Shown: positions 43,873 to 52,568 of the stretch, piece after piece
Position numbering within the stretch: the first letter of the stretch is position 1
Layout of the letters: each line of letters starts with the position of its first letter
From: Oscillospiraceae bacterium Marseille-Q3528
GTDB taxonomy: Bacteria; Bacillota; Clostridia; Lachnospirales; Lachnospiraceae
DNA: 64,000 nucleotides
Direction of reading: 5' to 3'
NCBI GenBank assembly: GCA_018223385.1
Contig: JAGTTR010000014.1
Span: 1 to 64,000, forward strand
Made by a program: the position numbers and the translations under genes
Notes under the pieces: model-generated
The model's database searches: none
The model's input: only the letters and a program-made list of their open reading frames with translations
What the model was told of the DNA's origin: nothing

Positions 43873-46227
43873 TTACTTAATGTTGTTTCTGTATCTCTGA
43901 ATCATTGCCGCGCACTCTACCCGCGTTGCATTTCCTTTTGGATCCAACAATCCGGTATTGCTTCGGCCGCTGACTATTCCGTTGGCAACTGCCCACTGCA
44001 TTGCCGGAATTGCATACCCGGAAATTGTTCCTGCATCCGGGAACTGCGTCAGAGCACTGCTTCCGGTAATCTTTTTACCTCTATACTTCGTATATCTGAA
44101 TAAAATCGTTACCAGATCTTCTCGCGTGATGTTTTCATAGGTCCCAAATAATCCGGTATTGCTATGGCCATTGATGATGCCATTGTTGTTTGCCCAGGAA
44201 ATCGGCACACTGAAATAATTGCCAAACGGCACATCTGGGAACTTTGCATTAAAATATGCAGTCGGTGAGCCTTCCATACGATAAATAATCGTTGCAAACA
44301 TTGCCCTTGTCAGCGGTTCGTCCGGATCAAATCTTCCGGTTCCGGAAATACCGTTCATAATTCCGTTATTGGTTACATATTTGACGGCATCATATCTCCA
44401 GCCATATCCGTCTGCCATATCAGCATAAAGCGGCATCACACCAGAAGTATTTGCCAGGAAATGTTTTGTCCCCTTTGCATCCACTGCATATGCCTGTGCA
44501 TAATATTTGCCCCTGATATTCCCGTGATTAGATGCCAGGATTTTCAGGCTAAATGTGCCATTGCTTCCCGGAACCCCTTCGTATGTCAGGGCTTTATCTT
44601 TGCCATTTACCTCGTTCCAGACTGTATACTGGATCTTCTTTACCTTGTCCACCGGTGTCACACTCTTTATTACCAGTGTCATAGACGGTTCTGCCGGATC
44701 TATGCCCTCGAAACCAAAGCTTTCATAAGAATATTTTACCTCCGGTGTCGGGGTAGGCGTCGGGGTTACTGTACCACTTGCGAGTCCCAGATATTTTGCA
44801 ATACCCAGTGCATCTGCTTCGCCAAGCTTTTTCAGCTTTGCCTCTGTGTTCAGATAGTTATTGGCATCTGAACTGTTGCTTAAAAATGCATGCTCAACGA
44901 TAATTCCCGGAAAGCCTTTCTCTTTGCTTCTCTTGATAATCGCATAGTAGTCTGCGATGGATCCATCCGGATATTTGGTGCCGTCTTCAGAATTGCGAAT
45001 GTGAACACCTCTATTGTTCAGGCCAAGCTTTTCCAGCTCGGTAATAATCTTCTCTGACAGATCTTTGCCTTCTCTCCCGATCCAGCTTTCATAGCTGCTG
45101 TTCGGATAATATACCTCGGCACCAGAAGCCGAGGGACTGGGTGAGCTGTTCAAATGAATGCTTACATAAATATCTGCTTTCACATTTGCGGCATAATCCA
45201 CCCGGGCTTTATTATCTGCTGTAGAACTCTTTCCCGGATAAGGACACCCGTCACCCGTTCTTGTCAAATACACCTTCACTCCCTTATACTTCTCCAGAGC
45301 GTCCTTACAGTACCAGGCAATAGAAGTGGTAAGCTTGTACTCTTCCAGTCCATTTCCGCTGGTTCCCTTATGAGTACTGTCATGACCCGGATCGAGTACA
45401 ACAATAGAATCCTGAGTTTTGCTGGTCGCTTTCTGTGCAGCCAGCTGTGCAACAGCAGCTCCGGCATCAGCTAACGCAGCCTGTACCGACTCTCCATCCT
45501 CTGTCTTGCCATTCTCATCTGTTTTAATGATCTGTGCTTCAATGGAAGGCTCCGACACCTGGCCATCCTGAGAAATATAAGAAACATCCAGCGCCTCATC
45601 TACCGCAAAAGTAAGCTCTCCCAGATTCCGATCTGCGAACAAAAGACTTCTCTCTTCACCGTTCACAGTATAATCCATAGAAATCAACTGATAGATGCCC
45701 GCATCTTCTTGCGCATATGTATCAGAAAAAAGTACCAGATGTTCTTTTACTGTAGATGCCTCCACCTTTGTAGTCTCTCTTGTCTTCTCATTTCTGAGCG
45801 TCAATTGTGCCTCTGTGATATTCAGATTTTCCTGTGCAAAGCTGACCACAATGTTCTGTGTATCCGGCGTGGTAAGCTGGGGCTGTTCCACATACACATA
45901 GCTGATCTCATCCACTGTGGACACAGATCCCTCCGGTAAAATCTTCTGTTCTTCCTGCACTGGCTGATCACTTTCCTGCGCTTTATCTTCTTTCTGAACC
46001 GCTGATTCTGTAATCTTCTCTTCTGTCGCGGGAACCTCCGCCTCGTGCTCCTGAGAGTCTACCTCATCGATAGCCATATCCACAGTATCTTCATCTGTAA
46101 CTGCTGATTCCGCGGCCGTTGTCTCTGAGCTGTTCACTTCTGCCGCGTGTGCCGGAAGTACCCCCGCTGAGATTGTTAAAATTGCAGCCAGAGCCGCGGC
46201 CCACAGCCGCTGCTTTTTAAATTTCAT
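43873..46227 (-). CDS. SLH-anchored N-acetylmuramoyl-L-alanine amidase (Amidase_3)
   Basis: 784-residue exported protein. Signal peptide ending AHAAE, acidic linker, a beta-rich domain (about 100-230), then an Amidase_3 zinc domain (about 285-480). Its metal ligands are seen in VLDPGHDS, GLEEYKL and VSIHLNSS, and the catalytic Glu in IIVEHAFLSN. A TPTPTPTP linker, a GBS Bsp-like domain (about 500-600) and three SLH domains follow. It removes stem peptides from glycan strands. ATG with GGAGGAGAGGAAC before it is chosen over one ten codons upstream. With the next gene it forms a two-gene lytic operon with promoter and terminator of its own. Confidence 0.92.
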   Translation of the reverse strand: MKFKKQRLWAAALAAILTISAGVLPAHAAEVNSSETTAAESAVTDEDTVDMAIDEVDSQEHEAEVPATEEKITESAVQKEDKAQESDQPVQEEQKILPEGSVSTVDEISYVYVEQPQLTTPDTQNIVVSFAQENLNITEAQLTLRNEKTRETTKVEASTVKEHLVLFSDTYAQEDAGIYQLISMDYTVNGEERSLLFADRNLGELTFAVDEALDVSYISQDGQVSEPSIEAQIIKTDENGKTEDGESVQAALADAGAAVAQLAAQKATSKTQDSIVVLDPGHDSTHKGTSGNGLEEYKLTTSIAWYCKDALEKYKGVKVYLTRTGDGCPYPGKSSTADNKARVDYAANVKADIYVSIHLNSSPSPSASGAEVYYPNSSYESWIGREGKDLSEKIITELEKLGLNNRGVHIRNSEDGTKYPDGSIADYYAIIKRSKEKGFPGIIVEHAFLSNSSDANNYLNTEAKLKKLGEADALGIAKYLGLASGTVTPTPTPTPEVKYSYESFGFEGIDPAEPSMTLVIKSVTPVDKVKKIQYTVWNEVNGKDKALTYEGVPGSNGTFSLKILASNHGNIRGKYYAQAYAVDAKGTKHFLANTSGVMPLYADMADGYGWRYDAVKYVTNNGIMNGISGTGRFDPDEPLTRAMFATIIYRMEGSPTAYFNAKFPDVPFGNYFSVPISWANNNGIINGHSNTGLFGTYENITREDLVTILFRYTKYRGKKITGSSALTQFPDAGTISGYAIPAMQWAVANGIVSGRSNTGLLDPKGNATRVECAAMIQRYRNNIK

Positions 46228-46271
46228 GTTCCTCTCCTCCTTGCTGATATTCATCATAGTAAATCAAATTT

Positions 46272-46300
46272 AGTGTATCACATAATTCTTAACTTTTTAA
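46272..46300 (-). promoter_or_regulatory. Candidate promoter of the hydrolase operon
   Basis: Extended -10 TGATACACT (-10 proper 46272-46277) with a poor A/T-rich -35 at 46295-46300. No terminator separates it from the epimerase gene upstream, so read-through from the capsule operon is also possible. Confidence 0.4.
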
Positions 46301-46310
46301 TAACATTTTT

Positions 46311-47429
46311 TTACAATCCGTGCATTTCTATCTCCTGATAGCTCGATACGATTTCCTTTATCCGTTTCCGGATATCAATATCCCCATTAATATCAGCTTC
46401 CAGCTGCCGCAACTTTTCCGTAAACAAATCTTCATCAAACGCAATGGGGGCTCCGATATAAATTCTATGGTTATCTGTCTCTTTCAACCCTTCTTCATCC
46501 ATCAAGAGCTCCTCAAACAGCTTTTCTCCGGGGCGCAGACCCGTAAACACAATCGGGATGTCTCCCGGTTGATAACCGAATAATCGAATCAGATTTTCTG
46601 CCATATCCAAAATCCGCACCGGGTTTCCCATATCCAGGACAAAAATCTCTCCTCCATGGGCGTAAATTCCCGCCTGAAGTACAAGAGACACTGCTTCTGA
46701 AATGGTCATAAAATACCGGACAATATCCGGATGAGTAACGGTTACCGGCCCGCCTTCCAGAATCTGCCGTTCAAACAGAGGAATCACGCTGCCGTTACTG
46801 CCCAGTACATTTCCGAAACGGACTGCGACGAATTCTGTTGCAGAATGGTGATTCATCATCTGTATCAGCATTTCACACATACGTTTGGAAGCACCCATGA
46901 TACTTGTAGGATTCACAGCCTTATCTGTAGAAATCAGCACAAAGCGCTTTGCGCCGTACCGAATCGCCGCCTCTGCCGTCTTATATGTTCCAAATACGTT
47001 GTTTTTGATAGCCTCCTTGGGACTTGCTTCCATCAAAGGCACATGTTTATGTGCCGCCGCATGATAGACAATCTCCGGACGGTAAGTACGGAATATCTCA
47101 TTCAACCGCGTTGTACTTCTCACCGAACCGATCAGCACCTGAAGGTCCAGCCCCGGCCACTCTCTGATCAGTTCTTGCTGAATCTCATAGGCATTGTTCT
47201 CATAAATATCAAAAACAATTAATTGTTTGGGCTCTGCACCCGCAATCTGTCGGCAAAGCTCACTTCCAATAGAACCGCCTCCACCGGTGACCAGTACCAC
47301 TTTGTTCTTCAGATAGGCACTGATTTCGTGCATATTTACCTTTACGGGAACTCGTCCCAGCAGTTCTTCCGGCCGAATTTCCGGGATTTTTGAGATTCTG
47401 ACTTTTTCACGTTTTTCCTGCATTTTCAT
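46311..47429 (-). CDS. Soluble CapD/PglF-type UDP-N-acetylhexosamine 4,6-dehydratase
   Basis: 372 residues. NAD site LVTGGGGSIGSELCRQI near residue 47, LISTDKAVNPTSIMGASKR near 165 in which Met replaces the Tyr of the usual YxxxK, and GLRPGEKLFEELL near 320. These are marks of the CapD/PglF family, which forms UDP-4-keto-6-deoxy-HexNAc. It starts with EIRPEELLGRVPV, the linker that joins membrane and catalytic halves in long members, so it is the catalytic half alone. With the DegT-type aminotransferase at 55794-57011 it could make a UDP-4-amino-6-deoxy-HexNAc for the initiating transferase. It is the last gene of the Wzx/Wzy operon. Confidence 0.9.
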   Translation of the reverse strand: MKMQEKREKVRISKIPEIRPEELLGRVPVKVNMHEISAYLKNKVVLVTGGGGSIGSELCRQIAGAEPKQLIVFDIYENNAYEIQQELIREWPGLDLQVLIGSVRSTTRLNEIFRTYRPEIVYHAAAHKHVPLMEASPKEAIKNNVFGTYKTAEAAIRYGAKRFVLISTDKAVNPTSIMGASKRMCEMLIQMMNHHSATEFVAVRFGNVLGSNGSVIPLFERQILEGGPVTVTHPDIVRYFMTISEAVSLVLQAGIYAHGGEIFVLDMGNPVRILDMAENLIRLFGYQPGDIPIVFTGLRPGEKLFEELLMDEEGLKETDNHRIYIGAPIAFDEDLFTEKLRQLEADINGDIDIRKRIKEIVSSYQEIEMHGL

Positions 47430-47441
47430 TTTTCCTTTCAG

Positions 47442-48239
47442 TCAGATTCCAGTGGCATATATTTCATATGTCTTATTTTTTCCAACCAGACTGCATCCCA
47501 GTTTCTGCATGTATTCTGACATTTCAAATTTCTGATTGACCACAAGAAAGTCTATTTCCCGTTTCCGTATGCTTGTCTTCACAGTCTCTGTATCCTGATA
47601 CTCCCCATTTTGGATCAGGCGCATCAGCAACTGGACACCCATATCTTCTTCCTGCATTGTCTGCAGCGTTTCATCATCGACAATTCCTGTTATATAAGCG
47701 GTTCTTGGAATGCCGCAGACGATAGATGCATTCCATTGCCGGATGGTCCGTTCCAGATTCTGATCCATCGCCACAACAACCGTATCTTTCTGCCTGTACT
47801 GTTCGATCAGATCTGCAACCTCTATGGCATCCTGCGGAATTCCATAAATATTGTCCGGCAGCTTCAGCCTTGCCGGCGTCAGATAGGAACTCCCCGTAAA
47901 ATATAAAAGCCCCAGAAACAGCAGCAACATACAGCCTTTATCCCACAAAACGCTCTGTTTCATCAGGATTTCCAACATCACATAGGCAATTACCGGAATA
48001 ATCGGAATCAACCATATATAGCGATAGGTAGTTCCACCGGCACCCAGGTATTGTAATATTTTCATGGAAATCGGATTCAATACGAGTATCGTTCCCAAAC
48101 TGTAAAAAATCAAATATTTTCTTTCATTTTCTTTTCCCTGCCCCAGAATCCAGATCACACAGCACAGGAAAACAGCGAGCAATCCTGTTCCATTTCCATA
48201 ATTCTGCAGCATTTGTTTTATGGTATCAGCTCCGTACAT
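47442..48239 (-). CDS. Membrane protein, possible second half of a split GT-C-like enzyme
   Basis: 265 residues: about five membrane helices in residues 15-140, then a soluble part facing outside (about 145-265) with VVVAMDQNLERTIRQW. Such a helix block followed by a soluble tail is how large GT-C-like membrane proteins end. Its ATG overlaps the stop of the gene upstream (TAATG), whose product has the matching first half. It is therefore probably coupled to, and works with, that protein. I recognise no catalytic motif. Confidence 0.5.
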   Translation of the reverse strand: MYGADTIKQMLQNYGNGTGLLAVFLCCVIWILGQGKENERKYLIFYSLGTILVLNPISMKILQYLGAGGTTYRYIWLIPIIPVIAYVMLEILMKQSVLWDKGCMLLLFLGLLYFTGSSYLTPARLKLPDNIYGIPQDAIEVADLIEQYRQKDTVVVAMDQNLERTIRQWNASIVCGIPRTAYITGIVDDETLQTMQEEDMGVQLLMRLIQNGEYQDTETVKTSIRKREIDFLVVNQKFEMSEYMQKLGCSLVGKNKTYEIYATGI

Positions 48240-49297
48240 TATCTCACCCTTATCGTCAACAGATTAATAGAAAATGCGAAATAAACTCCTGCATAAATCG
48301 CAGGAATAACCATAGTCACGGCATATCTCCACCAGATCCCCCGTTCCCTTTTTACTGCAAAAACAGCGCTGCAAATCACGGTAACCAGTGTCGGAACCAA
48401 CAATACAGATGAGAAGGATACCGCATCGCAGCCTGCACAGAGAAGAAACAGCAGAACCCAGTATTTTCTGGAATTCCACACTTTCCGGAAATGAAGTGCG
48501 ATCAAAAACACTGTCGGGATGATTACATTTGCGCAATACCCCTTTGCCTCAGCTCCCCTGGTCAGTAAAAATTCTGACGTGCTGTAGGAAGAAACAAAAG
48601 AAAACTGCAAGATACCTGCCAAAAGGACAAAACCCAATGCATAATTAAAGCCTCGACTCCCGGCCAGCGCTTTACCAATCTCAAACAATACCGCATTTGA
48701 CAGGAACACCAGAATTGCAGGGGTCACATAATGCGCATACAAAAGAACGTGCAGCTTCCAGATTCTGCACAGCACGACGCCATGCATATAAAATCCGGAA
48801 AGCGCATATCGCAAATCAAGAACTGCTTCCCTGGTTCCATCATTTCCGTTAAAAATATACATGGTATCTGTCTTCAGGGCAGTGTTCATGGTTCCAATAT
48901 AATACGCCGTGTCCCATCCATTATAGCCATTCCGCGCAATATAATAAAATTCCAGAGCAATGATCGCCAGCACCAAAAGCGCTAGACCCTTGGAAAAGTC
49001 CGGAAGAAGCGAACCTTTTCTCCCTTTTTTTTCTTCTAAGAAATAAATACCCATTCCAAGTACAGCCAACAGAGGAATCATCCATAGCTTTACCAGAATA
49101 TGCACCCTCAGCTGTGCCAGAATGCACGGTATCGCAACCAGTTGAAAAAGAGCATAATACAAAAAGAACCCTGCAATCTCCTTTTCCAATATCCCGCTGT
49201 CCAGATGGAACACTCTGCATACAAGCTCTCCCAAAGTCCAATATACGAAAATATTTAAAAATATAATGATAACAATCTTTAATAATTCTATCATCAT
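48239..49297 (-). CDS. Polytopic membrane protein (DUF6077-like), probable first half of a GT-C-like enzyme
   Basis: 352 residues with nine or ten membrane helices and little else. A conserved-looking extracytoplasmic loop GYNGWDTAYYIGTMNTAL stands near residue 125, with FNGNDGTREAV after it, as I recall from uncharacterised Clostridia membrane proteins labelled DUF6077. Those are usually longer, about 550-650 residues, which would match this protein plus the next one. The pair is thus either a true two-subunit form or one gene broken by a stop. Role in side-chain addition or polymerisation is guesswork from context. Confidence 0.5.
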   Translation of the reverse strand: MMIELLKIVIIIFLNIFVYWTLGELVCRVFHLDSGILEKEIAGFFLYYALFQLVAIPCILAQLRVHILVKLWMIPLLAVLGMGIYFLEEKKGRKGSLLPDFSKGLALLVLAIIALEFYYIARNGYNGWDTAYYIGTMNTALKTDTMYIFNGNDGTREAVLDLRYALSGFYMHGVVLCRIWKLHVLLYAHYVTPAILVFLSNAVLFEIGKALAGSRGFNYALGFVLLAGILQFSFVSSYSTSEFLLTRGAEAKGYCANVIIPTVFLIALHFRKVWNSRKYWVLLFLLCAGCDAVSFSSVLLVPTLVTVICSAVFAVKRERGIWWRYAVTMVIPAIYAGVYFAFSINLLTIRVR

Positions 49298-49309
49298 TTC
49301 CCTTCCATT

Positions 49310-50353
49310 TTACTGATCCCCGGTTAATATCTCCAGTGTTCTGCGTATACCGCTTTGCATTGTCCAGCCGGCATACCAGCCAAGCTTCTTCAGCTTATCA
49401 GCATTCATCAGTGCCTTCGTAGCTCTGGAATAGCCTGCTGCCTCCCGGGCATCCGGCAATTCAAATACAACCTTTCTGCCAACACAGTCTGCAATAAGCG
49501 CAGCCAGATCTTTCAGTGAAATATCTGAACCGGCATCTGCAATGTTATATGCCTGTCCATCCTCGCCCAGCAGAAGCACTGTCAGGATACCGGATACAGC
49601 ATCCGCCACATAGGTATAAGAATACAGTTGATTTCCGGCGCTTTTGAGCACAATATCCTCACCTGCAACAGCTTTACATATAAACTGGGAAATGGCTTTC
49701 GTATCGGTCAGACGCATGGTGGGGCCGTAGCTTCTTGCCAGTCTGGCAATTACGACATCCAATCCATAAGCTTTCCGATAGGCCTGGCACAGTGCCTCTC
49801 CCGCTCTTTTCCCTTCCGGATATCCTGCACGCAAAGTATTACAGTCAAGATATCCGCAATATGTCTCATCAAAACATTCTACGTCTCCCCTGTTCTCCCC
49901 GTACACTTCCACACTGGAGAGAAAAATCACCCTGGCACAGTGATTCTGCACTGCCGCATCCAGAAGATGTTTTGTCCCAAACAAATTTGTCGTCATGGTT
50001 CCCACCGGATCTGAGGCGTAAGCCATCGGATGGGTATTGCTCGCTCCATGAAGTATATAATCCACCGACAATCCCTCCGGCAGTGCCAGCGTATCGTTGA
50101 CATCCTGCCGGATAAAAGTAAAGGTGGGAAGATCCCAGTAATCCGCAAAACGGTTTCTGGCATCCTCCTCATTTCTTCCCAGCGCAACTATGCGCACCCC
50201 TGTCTGTCCGCACATCAATACGTCAATCAGGAAAGTGCCGATCAGGCCACTGGCGCCGGATATCAGGATCGTTTTTCCGGCCAGCCGATCCCAGGGCAGT
50301 GGCAAAGATGCAGTCCTGCATACATCCTCCCGGTACTTTTTTACTTTAACCAT
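49310..50353 (-). CDS. NAD-dependent epimerase/dehydratase (extended SDR)
   Basis: 347 residues. NAD site ISGASGLIGTF near residue 30, VIFLSSVEVYGE near 143, and the catalytic pair in GYPEGKRAGE near 178. This is the general sugar-nucleotide epimerase/dehydratase build; the substrate cannot be told. Its gene overlaps the cytidylyltransferase gene by 13 bases, so it may act on the CDP-linked product of that enzyme or on its precursor. It is not of the TarJ (alcohol dehydrogenase) family that normally partners TarI. GGAGAAAGACAC precedes the ATG. Confidence 0.85.
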   Translation of the reverse strand: MVKVKKYREDVCRTASLPLPWDRLAGKTILISGASGLIGTFLIDVLMCGQTGVRIVALGRNEEDARNRFADYWDLPTFTFIRQDVNDTLALPEGLSVDYILHGASNTHPMAYASDPVGTMTTNLFGTKHLLDAAVQNHCARVIFLSSVEVYGENRGDVECFDETYCGYLDCNTLRAGYPEGKRAGEALCQAYRKAYGLDVVIARLARSYGPTMRLTDTKAISQFICKAVAGEDIVLKSAGNQLYSYTYVADAVSGILTVLLLGEDGQAYNIADAGSDISLKDLAALIADCVGRKVVFELPDAREAAGYSRATKALMNADKLKKLGWYAGWTMQSGIRRTLEILTGDQ

Positions 50354-51057
50354 GTGTCTTTCTCCAATTTCATATAAGCTTTGAAAATTTCCAGGTCGTC
50401 CTTTGTAGTCAGTTTTATATTTTTATCTGATCCAGCTGCAAAATGCAGCCTCTCTCCCAGATCCACCATCATCGTATTGGTGTAGGCAGAACCATGAATG
50501 CCAATTTCTTTTTCAAATGCTTCATGGTATGCACGGTCAAGTCTGCCAAAATAATACGCCTGTGGCGTTGATACTCTTCTCAGCGTCTCCCGTGGGATAT
50601 ATTCTCTGCTTGTTTCCCCGTCCTCCGTCCGAAAAATCTGCTCATTATACGGCAGAGAGGACACTGCATTGCCATATTTCCTGCATGTTACAATTACATC
50701 AGAAAGCACCGTGTCATCAATCATCGGACGAATCCCATCGTGGATAACGATAATATCCTCTTCCTTGCATCGACCTTCCAGACAATACACGCCATTGCGA
50801 ATAGATTCCTGCGCAGAACCGCCACCCGGTACAATCTCCCGGCATTTGGTGATATTGAATTGATTGGCATAAGCACGAACCAGATCCTGCCAGCCTTCCA
50901 GACACACAACAACGATTTCATCAATTTCCGGATGTTTCTGAAAGTTTTCCAGAGTATATACAAGAACCGGCCTGTCATATACATTGATAAATTGCTTGGG
51001 AATATCCTGTCCCATCCGGTGCCCGCTGCCGGCAGCTATAATGATCGCTATATTCAT
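50341..51057 (-). CDS. IspD/TarI-family cytidylyltransferase
   Basis: 238 residues. CTP-binding start IIIAAGSGHRMGQDIPKQF, then GGGSAQESIRNG near 75, HDGIRPMIDD near 103 and TTKDDLEIF near the end; all are signatures of the IspD/TarI family. IspD makes CDP-methylerythritol, TarI makes CDP-ribitol. Inside a polysaccharide operon a polyol-phosphate substrate is the better guess. A LicD-type transferase that could use its CDP product is in the same operon. The ATG chosen overlaps the upstream stop by ATGA and has AAGGAGG before it; the longest frame adds 36 unrelated residues. Confidence 0.88.
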   Translation of the reverse strand: MNIAIIIAAGSGHRMGQDIPKQFINVYDRPVLVYTLENFQKHPEIDEIVVVCLEGWQDLVRAYANQFNITKCREIVPGGGSAQESIRNGVYCLEGRCKEEDIIVIHDGIRPMIDDTVLSDVIVTCRKYGNAVSSLPYNEQIFRTEDGETSREYIPRETLRRVSTPQAYYFGRLDRAYHEAFEKEIGIHGSAYTNTMMVDLGERLHFAAGSDKNIKLTTKDDLEIFKAYMKLEKDTWLK

Positions 51058-52568
51058 TTTTCTCCCATCCTCCTTCTCACATGTTTTCTCTTTTGCTTTA
51101 TCTTTTCTAATATAAGTCCCAGTACAAATATTCCGGCATAAGAAAGCCAAAATGGCAGACGCCATACAAAATTGACCGGCTGTAGAGCGTTGGCACGGGG
51201 CATATACAAAAATCCATTGATTGTCATCAGACAGAACGACCGGGACAGCACATCTCTTTTTGCTAAAGGAAACAGCAAGAACAGGCCAGCTCCCACCAGA
51301 ATACTCAACACAAGTACACCCCAGAAACGAAAATCCAGAAAAGATTCCAGGATATAGCAGGAGCCCATGCCATGTCCCTGCAGATATTTTTCTTTTCCAA
51401 AAAGGAGCCAGGGCAAATGATAGGCCAGCAGATTACTTTCTGCCGCATTTTGCACTGTATTCCCGGTGACCAGCACTTCCGCCCCAAACAGCCGGGCAAT
51501 GGTGCCGTGACGCAGCCAGTCAATGAAAGGGCCAAAGGTATAAGACACAACACCTCTGCATCTTAATTCAGCTATATGTGCCAGACCTGCGCACAACCAG
51601 GAAAATGTCACCCCTTGCTTAAAGAAGAAATCCAGAAAGAGGGATATCGGAGAAAGGAATCCTGTTGAAACGCCTTCTCTTATATAATTCAGCATTCCCA
51701 ATGCCACAATTCCCAGTGGCGCGCCTGCCGCCATCAGCCGTTTTTCCCATTTCCCGATCCACACCTGCTTTCCTTCCAGATAATCTCTGAAGAAAAAATA
51801 TGTCATTGCGAAAAGCAGCGCCAGAACCAGCTCCAGCCGTGCCCCACAAACTGCCATCGGCAGCCGCAGCAACACATACAAGAATAAAACTATATATGCC
51901 TGTTTTTTCCCCGGAAGCAGAGCCAGCCAGATACACAGGCTGAAAAACATAAAGGTGGAACCCACATAAATCATATACGGCAGCTGACTTACAAAGTCAG
52001 CATAATAGGATACATAAGAATGATGAACAATAAACAGCACCTTCTCCGCAGTTACAGCGACCTCGCACAAAAAGCTGCAGGCAAATACGAACAGCGATGC
52101 CTGCTTCCAATCATCCCGCAGAGAATCAGCAAAAAATATTTTTCTACCGGTTCCCGGTTCTTTTCCTTTCTTTGAATGTATTTTTCCCTCTGCATAATTG
52201 CTGATCCAGGCACCGATCCACAATCCCAGCAAAGAAAGATAGATCAGTTCCAGTCCCAGCAGAACCGATTCAAAAGTTGCGCCATATTTTTTCACCTCAA
52301 AAGCAGTCAATCCTTCCCCTCGCACGATGGTCAACAACGGCCGCCCCAGTAAAAATGTGAAAAAAGACACATGAAAGAGAAAAAACGGAAAACGTGCCTT
52401 CTGATTTTTCACCGATCGCGCACAGTTATGCATCCATAAAACCATGACACCTCCAAACAAAATCTCTGCATTTTTTCCCATTATCCCCATAATAGCCAAA
52501 ACAGCACTGCCTGCCAGAAGCACATTCATAATCAAGGTATTCCTATTTAATCTCTTTTTATCCTCCAT
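51054..52568 (-). CDS. Wzy-like oligosaccharide repeat-unit polymerase
   Basis: 504 residues with about twelve membrane helices and long extracytoplasmic loops (about 330-400, with TFGPFIDWLRHGTIARLFG). This is the build of Wzy/O-antigen polymerases, which are poorly conserved in sequence. Support comes from context: a Wzx-type flippase directly upstream and an initiating sugar transferase three genes up. It would join lipid-linked repeat units outside the membrane. The ATG at codon 21 of the longest frame, with AAGGGG before it, fits the 22-base overlap with the flippase gene. Confidence 0.72.
   Translation of the reverse strand: MEDKKRLNRNTLIMNVLLAGSAVLAIMGIMGKNAEILFGGVMVLWMHNCARSVKNQKARFPFFLFHVSFFTFLLGRPLLTIVRGEGLTAFEVKKYGATFESVLLGLELIYLSLLGLWIGAWISNYAEGKIHSKKGKEPGTGRKIFFADSLRDDWKQASLFVFACSFLCEVAVTAEKVLFIVHHSYVSYYADFVSQLPYMIYVGSTFMFFSLCIWLALLPGKKQAYIVLFLYVLLRLPMAVCGARLELVLALLFAMTYFFFRDYLEGKQVWIGKWEKRLMAAGAPLGIVALGMLNYIREGVSTGFLSPISLFLDFFFKQGVTFSWLCAGLAHIAELRCRGVVSYTFGPFIDWLRHGTIARLFGAEVLVTGNTVQNAAESNLLAYHLPWLLFGKEKYLQGHGMGSCYILESFLDFRFWGVLVLSILVGAGLFLLFPLAKRDVLSRSFCLMTINGFLYMPRANALQPVNFVWRLPFWLSYAGIFVLGLILEKIKQKRKHVRRRMGEK

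Noticed and set aside
50341-51057. Housekeeping IspD of the isoprenoid pathway
   Set aside because: Possible by sequence, but its place inside a glycan operon, overlapping polymerase and SDR genes, favours a polysaccharide role.
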